Program-made: the position numbers and the translations under genes | In this document: positions 55,873 through 64,000 of the stretch, piece by piece | Layout: each line of letters opens with the position of its first letter | Position numbering within the stretch: position 1 is the stretch's first letter | NCBI GenBank assembly: GCA_039707655.1 | Contig: CM077676.1 | Span: 381,803,614-381,867,613 of the forward strand | Reading direction: 5' to 3' | From: Elymus sibiricus | Lineage: Eukaryota > Streptophyta > Magnoliopsida > Poales > Poaceae | Length of the DNA stretch: 64,000 nt | The notes under the pieces: model-generated | Seen by the model: only the letters and a program-made list of their open reading frames with translations | Database searches by the model: none | What the model was told of the DNA's origin: nothing

Positions 55873-56349
55873 GTGTGTGATTTGGGAGCCGGTGTTAGTG
55901 TTATGCCTTTCTCTTTATATAGAAGACTTGATTTGAGCAAGTTAACACCTACTAAAATTTCTTTGCAAATGGCCGATAAATCAACTGCTATACCCATCGG
56001 TATTTGTGAGGATCTTCCCGTTGTTGTTGCTAACGTTACTATCTTGACAGACTTTGTTATTCATGATATGCCCGAGGACGACAACATGTCGATTATCCTT
56101 GGTAGACCTTTTTTGAATACTGCAGGGGCTGTTATTGATTGCAACAAAAGCAAGGTTATTTTTCATGTCAATAGTAATGAGCATACGGTTTATTTTTCGA
56201 AGAAACAATATCAAGTGAATGGTGTCAACTCTATTGAAAAAATTATGACAATCACTATTGGAGGCTTTGAATTTCCTCTTTCGACGGTTAACAAGAAATA
56301 TCAAACTCTTATTGTTGGGGAAATTCATATTCCCGTTGAGGTAACTTAG
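55873..56349 (+). pseudogene. Aspartic protease domain of element E
   Basis: Joined to gag by a frameshift near 55870. Active site CDLGAGVSVMPFSLYRRL, then LQMADKSTAIPIG, DFVIHDMPEDDNMSIILGRP and FLNTAGAVIDC. The domain is complete to the stop at 56347-56349. No RT follows. Confidence 0.85.
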
Positions 56350-57100
56350 TCTTATACGAAAATTCTTCAGTTTCATGTTACTCGGAAGTGGTTTGTTAAT
56401 AAGACTTGATCAACCTTATTAATGGATTATTTTTTAGGGGCATGTGGTCGATGAATTTAGTAAGCACAACCTACTGTACCCATATTTTATTTTCTGTTAT
56501 TCTTAGTTAAATAAGCAAAATGCCATGTTTTTCCTATTTTTTGAATTTTTCGTGCAATAAAAAAATGACCTGAAAATAAAAGTTCTCGGAATGACCTAAA
56601 ATTTTAGTATGATTTTTCTGCAATATATAAGAATTCTGGGCACTGAACACACCCCAATGGGGGTGCACCTGTGAGCCACGAGCTCACAGGGCGCGCCTAG
56701 CAAGCTCGTAGGTCCCACAGGGACCCACTCACTTAGTGCACCAGCCCACATCCTCCTTCTTCCTCCGGAAAAAATCACCATTGCCTCCTAGCCCGACTTC
56801 TTGCCCATTTTCGTGCGATTTTTTATCTCCTTGCTCGGAACTCCATTTCCGAAACTGTTTTGAGGGATTACTCCTTGGTATGTGACTCTTCCATTGGTCC
56901 AATTAGTTTTTGTTCTAGTTGTTTATTATTTGCACATTTAGCTACTGTTGGTGACCATGTTCTTGAGCTTGCATGTTGAATTTATATGGTTCTAAGTAGT
57001 TTTGATGCATGATATAGTCTCTAGACACTTGTAGGAGTAGTTACTATCAGTTTTGTTAAGTTTTATTCACTTTTATTTTGGGGACTAAAAATTTCAGAAA
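56350..57100 (+). other. Element E spacer in place of pol
   Basis: 750 bp with no coding signature. It holds a further copy of the palindromic module (GAGCCACGAGCTCA ... GGGCGCGCC ... AAGCTCGTAGG, 56671-56714), otherwise found in LTRs, and LTR-like text before it (TCTCGGAATGACCTAAAATT). An LTR-derived piece may have replaced pol. Confidence 0.5.
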
Positions 57101-58090
57101 ATGATGAGGAAATGGTTGAGGGGTTCTTCAAGCCGGAGTTCCGAGGAGACCCCAAAGGAAAAGCCTAAGTATAATCTTCCTCGTCGAGCCGAATTGCGGC
57201 CGTGTGAATGGCCGTGCAACACTTTCTTGAGGAACGCGGGAATTTATGATGATTTTTATTATTTGGCGAACAAGGCCGAGCTCGCACCATTCCTCGAAGA
57301 TAAGTGTGATCAGTTCCTTCTCCTTACAAATACCTTTGTGCAGAATTTCCGCTTTTATGCTAGGGGAGATGTATCCACCGTAGAGTTTCCTCTCTATGAT
57401 GTAGAAAGGGAAATGACACTTGAGGATTTTTGCCATGTATGCATAATTCCTTATGAGGATGACACTCAAGAGCCACGTAAGAGAGACGTTGCAAATTTCA
57501 TACCTGAGATTACGGTGGGGGAAACAAGAGGGGTTGCTGATGCTAGAGTTGCTAGTATACATTTTCCTGTCTTGCGTTATTATTCATTATTTGCTGGGAG
57601 GTGTATAATTGGTAGAGGAGAGAGCGGTACATTAAGTTCACCTGATCTTGCTATTTTGCGCCATGCACTTTATGGTGATAGGTCTTTTAGCTTGGGAGCT
57701 ATTGTGGCACAGCGGTTGCACACTAACCGTTCTAAGGGTGCCATCTATGGTGGCATTTACGCTTCACACCTCGCTAGACATTTTGAGATACCTATTAGGC
57801 ACGAGGAGGAGATGTTGTTACCCACAAAATATTTAGATTATAGCAGCATGGTTAGACATCATTTCTTTGATGATGAGAGTGATATTCCATTCCGATACAA
57901 TTTAACATTTAGTCAGACATCTCGTCAAACTATTACCTTGCCTGCTCCTTCGTTGTTCGGTCTTTCTAGAGGCAGGTACATTATTATGCCAGCAGACATT
58001 TATGCTTATTGGGGCGTGACACCGCCCACCGAGCCAGAGCCAGAGCCTGAACCTGAACCTGAGGAGGAACCAGCCCCAGAGCCTGACTAA
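57101..58090 (+). CDS. Third ORF of element E, Athila ORF1-like, intact
   Basis: 329 codons, ATG 57101 (second Met at 57104) to the stop at 58090, uninterrupted although gag of the same element has stops. Segments: a basic Ser-rich start (MMRKWLRGSSSRSSEETPK), EWPCNTFLRNAGIYDDFYYL, FPLYDVEREMTLEDFCHVC, RYYSLFAGRCIIGRGESG, SPDLAILRHALYGDRSFSLG, then GRYIIMPADIYAYWGV and an acidic EPEPEPEPEEEP tail. It matches the plant Athila ORF-1 pattern (PF03078-like) and is related to the broken 28339-29496 ORF of element B. No transmembrane segment is evident, so an envelope role is not supported. It lies where the third ORF follows integrase in full elements. Confidence 0.7.
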   Translation: MMRKWLRGSSSRSSEETPKEKPKYNLPRRAELRPCEWPCNTFLRNAGIYDDFYYLANKAELAPFLEDKCDQFLLLTNTFVQNFRFYARGDVSTVEFPLYDVEREMTLEDFCHVCIIPYEDDTQEPRKRDVANFIPEITVGETRGVADARVASIHFPVLRYYSLFAGRCIIGRGESGTLSSPDLAILRHALYGDRSFSLGAIVAQRLHTNRSKGAIYGGIYASHLARHFEIPIRHEEEMLLPTKYLDYSSMVRHHFFDDESDIPFRYNLTFSQTSRQTITLPAPSLFGLSRGRYIIMPADIYAYWGVTPPTEPEPEPEPEPEEEPAPEPD

Positions 58091-58171
58091 CAGTGGGAGC
58101 TCCGGTACCTCTGGACTATCAGTACTATCCCGGACCTTACAACTTTGATCCGTGGGAGTAGACCAAGTTAG

Positions 58172-60276
58172 TGTAGGAGATATGCCCTAGAGGCAATAAT
58201 AAATGTTACTCCCTCCGTCCCAAAATAAGTGACTCAACTTTATGCTAACTCTGTACTAAAGTTAGTACAAAGTTGAGTCACTTATTTTGGGACGGAGGGA
58301 GTATTATTTATCCCCATGTTCCTAATTATGTTTATATTACGTGCTATAACTGCTATGGTTCTCGAGTCTGCAATAACACGAGGCTCGGAGGAAGACTCAT
58401 ATGCACGTGTGGAATAATAAATGGTAAAATATATTCCTAGTCTGGCCTCTAAGACTAGCTCAAGTGTTGCATGATGGTTCTGTTTTCCTGATCATGGGCA
58501 TGACTATGCCGGCAACTTTGGGGGCACAATGTTAGGAGAACACTTGTGTTGAATCGACCTAAATTGATGTTATGCTATGAGATACATTTGTCACAAGTTA
58601 ATAGTTAATAACACAGAGAAAGTTAATGTTTGCATAATTCCTTAGACCATGAGGGTATTGAGTTTCTTCATGCTTGCTTCATGAACTTTGGGGTTTGTTA
58701 AACGTCATCCGTAAATGGGTGGCTATTACGGCGGCTTACGGGTTCATGAAAAAGTATGACAAGTAACATGATAGCTCAAGATTGGGATTTTCTCCTCTGA
58801 CGATGGAGAGATATCTCTGGGCCCTCTCGGTGTTAAGGTATCCATCATCGTCTGGCCAGACACAAAGTGATTTGATCGCAGGGATGCCGGAACACGGGAA
58901 CGAGAAAAGAGAACAAAACCGGTAACGAGGTAACTGGCATAGTGGACAAGTTGTTGATCCACGGGGATGAGAATAAATCTCACCTCGGGTATTTGTAACA
59001 TATCGCGAAGCAACAGGAATAGCACACGGCAACTGGAGGTTCACTCGAATATTTATTCATGTGGGTATAGGGGTCAATATGGGTGTCCACGGCTCCGATG
59101 TTGATCATTGATCAGAAAGTGTTCCGGTCATGTTATACTTCACCGAACCTATAGGGTCACACGCTTAAGGGTCATCTATCTGCTGAATACTAGACAGGGA
59201 GTCTGAGAGAAAGTCACCGGAAAAGTTTCGGAGATGACGGAAAAGTTCCGGAGAGAAAACCGGAAGTGTTTCGAAGCTGCCGGAATTGTTTCAGAGAAAA
59301 ACGAAAATGTTTCAGAATAAAACCATCATACCGGAAATGTTCCGGAGAATGTCCAAGATAATTTTAGAGGGTGCCGGAAATGTTCTGTGACCTTCCAGAA
59401 TTTTTCAGAAGTAATAGTCGCGGAAAACATCTTGTCCCAGCGTGAGGGGACAAGATCCCACGATACGTGGGGGCTGTTTTGGGGGCGCCCCCCCTTGAGG
59501 GGGCAGCCCCTTGTGGCTAGACAAAGGTGTTGGGCCCCCCCCCATGGTGGGGGGCAGCCTCCACAAATGGTGGAAAGTGTTGGGAGGTGGTGGGGCCCCA
59601 TGTGGGAACACCATGGACACGGGAACATGTTTTCTCCATGTTTGGTGGGAAATGTTTTCCTTGTTTGGTGGGTGCATATTTTTTGGGCTGAATTTTCAGC
59701 CCCCTCCACCCGTTCCACCACTATATAAGGAGGAGGAGAGGAGCTCTCCAACTCACTCCAACTCTCTCACAAATGCCATGCATGATCTGGCTTTCTTCTC
59801 TCCCTCCCATGAAATAGTTTCGTAGAGCCGAAAGGCTATCTGGGTTCCGGTGGGAACTAGTTCTAGACGGTGAAGCCCTGCCGGATAGGTGACACCGTAT
59901 GTGTGCAACCCCGTAGAGAGGTCGTAGGTTCGATCTTTTGCCCGAGGGGTTGTTCGAGTGTCCTCCCGAAGGGCTGTCCGAGTGACCGTCCGAGTTTTGA
60001 GGGTCCTCCCGAAGGGCTGTCCGTGACACCGTCCGAGGGACTGTCCGACCGCCTCCTGGAGGGCTGTTCGAGGAGCAGACGAGGGAGAACATCCTCGCGG
60101 TTGGGAGGTAGTAAATCCTAGCTGCAGGGATCTGCACCGCCGATCGTCATCGACTCTACTTCCGATGCGCTACGAGTCGGTAACGAAAAGATCAAAAACC
60201 GTGTATGCATCTCCATAGTGATCCTGGGCGTGCTCGCAGTACCGAATTTTTTTGTTTTCTGTTGCGTTCCCCTTCA
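58172..60276 (+). repeat. 5' LTR of element F
   Basis: 2105 bp including a 93-bp MITE. It ends GTTGCGTTCCCCTTCA. TATATAA at 59722-59728. The U3 part (about 59200-59400) is rich in repeated CCGGAA / TTCCGG words. 59940-60070 holds repeats of GAGGGxTGTCCGAG / CTCCCGAAGGGCTGTCC. Confidence 0.8.
58207..58303. mobile_element. Complete Stowaway MITE inside the LTR of element F
   Basis: CTCCCTCCGTCCCAAAATAA ... TTATTTTGGGACGGAGGGAG, 93 bp at 58209-58301, flanked by TA on both sides. Nearly the whole element folds back on itself (AAGTGACTCAACTTT pairs with AAAGTTGAGTCACTT). Confidence 0.97.
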
Positions 60277-62850
60277 GTGGCATCATGAGCCGTGCTATGC
60301 GTAGTTGCAGGTTACGATCTAGAATACATAGAGATGTATGGGTGTTGCACAATATAATTTGTAGTAGATGAGTTCTATTACTGAAAATTATTTGTGCGGG
60401 TAGCAGATGAAATCTATTACCCGATGTTCTTGTTGCTTTCCTAGAATTTGCATATTTCTGATCTTGATAACTGCATGGTGGAGTTTCAAAGTTCTGGCAA
60501 TCCACGATCCTGATTGATCAATGAAGTGCTAACAGTTCGTTGAATTCCACCATAGTTAGAGAGAAAGATGAAATTTCGCAGACAAAAGGGCAATGCAGAT
60601 ATGATCTGCACGGGGGTCATGCGTATGATGAAGTTCAGTATGGGGCTCAAGATTTTATTATCTCGTGTTGCATACACCCCGCAAAGTTAATCTAGCGACT
60701 TGAATAATCATACTTGATGATGGACGTAGGTAGCTTTGGTTTGTTTTGAAACCTTAGAAGCCACGTAAAATAAAATTTTGCATAAACCGATTAGAGGCGT
60801 CTAACTTGGTTTTGCAGGATGACATGAGATGTGCATATGATGTGGTATAGTAGTGCTCATATTTAATTTGATTATGTATGAGATGACTATAAAATGTAAA
60901 TTAACATGACCTGCGTGTCATGATTCGGCATGATGGCTGGAGCCATATGATTGTCACTTTAATGACCTGCGTGTCAACCTTAAGTAATGCACTTATTTTA
61001 TTAGCTATAGAGATTGCAATATTATCTGATGCATCGACAAGGTGGTGGCAAACTTCGCGAAGGTGAACACCGACGCGAATGCCGAAGATGAAGAAAATAA
61101 AGACTTCTCCGTCAGAAAGGGCTATACCATATCATGCTATTATGAATTGCCTGAGATGTTTATCCCTTATGATGCACCCTTTTGATTGCGCGGTAGTCGC
61201 TTTTTATTAGGGTGATCTCTCTCTTAAAATATCAAGTAGTTAGTGTTCTCCCAACTATAGCACCATCACGGCACCTATCTCTTCGGGGTATCACATGGAT
61301 GCATGGGTACGAACGATTAGAGAAGTGTGAGGTGGGTGAGTTGAGACCTCGCAGCGAGATCACTTGGTTGTCTTGACGTTCAGGCATGAAAGTCATGAGC
61401 TCGGAACACACGCATCGAAAGATGAACAAGAGTCACATAGAGATGTGATTGGCAAGTTGGCCCACCGATTGCAATTATCGTCACTTGAGATGGATGCATC
61501 CTTGGCGTTGAATTGTAATATGGATCTTGTATCACTCACAATCAATTATGAGAGATATTGATTTGAGTGGGAGCACACTTTAGAATTAAATTGTTTAATT
61601 CTCAGTGCAATTAATTATGGACATTGTCTAAGTAAAATTTGCATAATAGTTATAGAATATTGGCTCGCGTTTCCACCTTCACTATTAAAATTTAATAAGC
61701 TGTTAAATATCTGATTAAAACTTTACGGTTGGTAACGTAATGTAAGGATTGTCCTAAAGAGTGCCGAGAAGGATTTTTTCCTATCGCATGCTTTTCGGTA
61801 TTCTCCCGCTGATGCTATGGAAGATGTGACTCTCGTCCTTCGATCCAAAAGCTAGAATTCCGTTATGGTCAAGTGCAATATGTTTGCTTCCATGAGACCC
61901 GAACTTCGAAAGTTTGGGATAGTTATGTGATATTCATGGAGCTGAAAATTATTTTCCAGACACAAACAAAGGCTAAAAGATATGAGATATTCAAAGCAAT
62001 GTTTGTTTTGCAAACTATTAGTAAAGTGTTTACTGGGCATTTGACTGATGAGAGTAGGAGAAATACTGGAAGTAAAACTGTTAGAAGTATAAATGCAAAA
62101 AGAGAGAAGACTGGAATATCCAGCTCATGTATGAATGTCATACAAGTTATTGATGTATAGAAGGCTGGTCAAAGAAATATTTTTTGGGGATTATGATTAA
62201 ACATGTTAATCACTGATTCTTGGGTATTGTGATTGAAAGTTGATCACCGGAATACCCGCTCGATTGCTTTCCGTTGCAATTCGATGCAAGAACTACTATG
62301 GCCTAAAAGACTTGTCGGGAATGAGGTTTAGATACGCGTTGGGTACATAGTAAATGTTACTATACCTTCCATCGGTGTATTTCCTTCTGTATTTATTTTT
62401 ATAATTCATTTAGAGTTTTATACACTCTAGTCCATTGCATAAGGTATCTTGCAAGAAGGTTGTTCATAAGAGAACTTTTGATGTTCGGTGTTATGAATAA
62501 CATAAGGGCCATACTTTCATTATGAATGAGATGTATGTTATGAATATTGATAATAATACATTACCTATGTATTTACTTTCATAATTCATTTTAGAGTTTT
62601 ATACACTCTAGCCCATTTGCATAATGTTTGTTGCAAGAGTGTTGTTCATAAAAGAACAATTGTTGTTCAGTATTATGAAAAACGTAAGGGCCATACTTCC
62701 ATCATGGATGGGATGTATGTTATGAATATTGATGGTAATATGATACATCCATAACACTGACGCTAAATGTCGCAAGACTAAAAGAATACCACATATGTAT
62801 GGCACTGCATTTAGTCACATTGGAGAAACCCGCATGGAGAAATTCCATTA
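60277..62850 (+). pseudogene. PBS, leader and gag remnants of element F
   Basis: TGGCATCATGAGCC after the LTR is a decayed TGGTATCAGAGC-type PBS. The leader (to about 61700) shares pieces with element H, for example AGCCACGTAAAAT and GACCTGCGTGTCAA. Gag remnants include FMELKIIFQTQTKAKRYEIF (about 61930-61990). Two near-copies of ATTCATTTTAGAGTTTTATA lie at 62405 and 62583, followed by GAACATTGT/ATGAATAACATAAGGGCC-like text, an imperfect duplication of about 180 bp. No usable ORF remains. Confidence 0.65.
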
Positions 62851-63410
62851 TGATGGATTTTGAAGTCGTTTGATTATGAATCATCTGACACTTGCAACTT
62901 TTGTCCGAAGAGTGAAGTGACTGAAAAACCGTTCACATGCCATAAGGAACGAGCAACGAACTTATTGGTGATCATACATTTTGATATGTGTAGTCCGATA
63001 AATGTTGTTGCTAGCAGTGGATTTATCTATCTTCAAAATGACTCAAGTAGATATATGGATATTTACTTGATGAGACGTAAGTCTGGGTCTTTTGAAATCG
63101 TTCAAAAGGTTTTTCAAAATGAAGTAGAAATTATTGTAACAAGAAAATTATGTTTCTGCAATTGGATTGCGGAAAGGAATATTTGAGTTACAAGTTTAAC
63201 GAATGTCTGATGAGTTGTGAAAAGAATTTCATAACTTGCACCTCCCGGAACACCACTGTGAGTGGAATGTCTGTGAAGATGTAATCAAACCATTTAAGAC
63301 ATGGTAAGATCAAAGATGACATAAATCAATGTGCCATTATCCCTTTTAAAAGTAATGTTTTAGAGACTGCGGCTTTTACACTGAAAAGAGCTCCATCGGG
63401 TCTGTTGAAA
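62851..63410 (+). pseudogene. Integrase remnant of element F
   Basis: 62860-63186 is open: SFDYESSDTCNFCPKSEVTE, then the core VIIHFDMCSPINVVASSGF and YLQNDSSRYMDIYLMRRKSG. The catalytic Asp region is recognisable by comparison with element H (IHVDVCGPVS). Later segments are out of frame. Confidence 0.75.
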
Positions 63411-64000
63411 TGACGCCATGGTATGGTACGCCCAACCATGTTTTATCTTTTCTTAACATTTGGAATATGGGGCTTGTGTAAAATGTTTACAAACCTATTC
63501 CAAATCAGACAAGTGCTACTTTGTAGGTTATCCCAAGATTGGGTATTCCCCCACCACTATACCGAGGCAAAAGGTTTTGCCACAAAGAACGGTATGCTTT
63601 TATAGAGAATGGTTCTTGCAAAAGGGTGAGTGGGAGGACAGTGCAACTCGAGTTATCTCATCATGGCAAGAACCATTCTCTTCATGGCAAGAACCATTCT
63701 CTATAAAAGCCGCAAATGAGATACACAAGGAAGTGCAAACCTCTCAGGTGCGCAAATGAGATATTGTTGTTAGACAAAGTATACCTACGATACACAAGGA
63801 AGTGTTGATGGGCCCTGACTCCGGAATTGGCTAAATGCCAATACAATCCGAGATAGTTTCCATAAATGATTCAAGATTATATCTTGATAAACCCTTCGGA
63901 AGACTTAGAGTCTAAACGAATTGTAATGGAACTACAAACTGATGTGGATAAAATGTTTTTCCATAAAGCTTGACTTGTTGAAATAACAAGTTCAAGGAGT
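63411..64000 (+). pseudogene. Integrase end and RT start of element F, locally rearranged
   Basis: YSKSDKCYFVGYPKIGYSP (63499-63555) is the Copia integrase end. 63598-63775 contains inverted and direct duplications around TATAGAGAATGGTTCTTGC. GATGGGCCCTGACTCCGG at 63809 corresponds to GATGGGCCCGGATTCCG of element H (44404), marking the RT entry. The sequence runs off the window at CAAGTTCAAGGAGT. Confidence 0.7.

Larger units (their letters stand above)
52124..58171 (+). mobile_element. Element E: pol-less Gypsy/Athila-like element, plus strand, 3' end not in window
   Basis: The 5' LTR starts TGATACGTCCCAAACATATC and ends CCTATACTTGTGGGTTATCA. Then come the PBS, gag, protease and an intact third ORF. 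RT and integrase are absent from the protease-ORF3 interval (56350-57100), the same organisation as element B. Copia element F interrupts it at 58172, 80 bp after ORF3. Confidence 0.85.
58172..64000 (+). mobile_element. Element F: decayed Copia retrotransposon, 5' part
   Basis: The 5' LTR starts TGTAGGAGATATGCCCTAG, then a degenerate initiator-Met-type PBS, gag, integrase and the start of RT. It is related to but distinct from element H. The left flank in element E is GTTAG. The 3' LTR is outside the window. More decayed than H. Confidence 0.85.

Noticed and set aside
59387..59751. ORFs of 113 and 141 codons on both strands in the LTR of element F
   Set aside because: Inside an LTR, overlapping on both strands, no domain; composition-driven.

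Overview
The window is a block of nested transposable elements from a large grass genome, most likely Triticeae (wheat, Aegilops, barley or rye). The reasons are the BARE/Angela-type Copia LTRs, WHAM- and Sabrina-like Gypsy LTRs, a CACTA transposon with TTTGCCGTCTGC subterminal repeats, and Stowaway MITEs. I see no intact host gene, tRNA, rRNA or CRISPR. All boundaries, target-site duplications (TSDs) and LTR comparisons were found by eye; family names are from recognition, not from a search.

Layout, left to right. (1) 1-2955 is the terminal part of a CACTA transposon on the minus strand, with two exons of a TNPA/Ptta-like transposase, a G-rich minisatellite, a polypyrimidine tract, subterminal palindromes and the TIR. 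It sits inside a Stowaway MITE (2956-3165). (2) 3168-3717 is unassigned. (3) Element A (3718 to 34365 and beyond, minus) is a degenerate Gypsy element of Tat type, with pol on the minus strand and an antisense 'gypsy-type transposon' gene at 4489-7326. Element B (plus, 10117-32576, TSD CCGGG) split A in its RNase H region. Element M (minus, 12979-26667, TSD ATGAT) split B between gag and protease. Element C (plus, 18053-24193, TSD GCATC) split an ORF of M. This is a clean four-level nest. (4) Element G (Sabrina-like, minus) enters A at 34366. It runs into element D (WHAM-like, plus, 38010-50679), whose 5' LTR carries a young Copia element H (38967-47524, TSD ACATC). D ends at a head-to-head inverted piece of its own LTR (50680-51418). 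(5) 51419-52123 is an unassigned retroelement relic. (6) Element E (plus, from 52124) is another pol-less Gypsy element with an intact 329-codon ORF. At 58172 it is interrupted by a decayed Copia element F, whose LTR holds a complete 93-bp Stowaway MITE; F runs off the window end.

B and E have gag, aspartic protease and an Athila-like third ORF, but no reverse transcriptase or integrase. D keeps gag and protease up to its rearranged end. M codes only for proteins I do not recognise, and C codes only for an antisense gene. B, D, E and M share a tRNA-Asp-type primer-binding site exactly 11 nt from the LTR, as expected if one outside enzyme source moves them. The observations I rate highest are: a stem-loop with compensatory stem changes just after the last pre-gap ORF in B, D and M; a palindromic GCCACGAGCT / GGCGCGCC / AGCTCGTGGC module present in LTRs of several families; and C, a retrotransposon whose only recognisable gene runs antisense.
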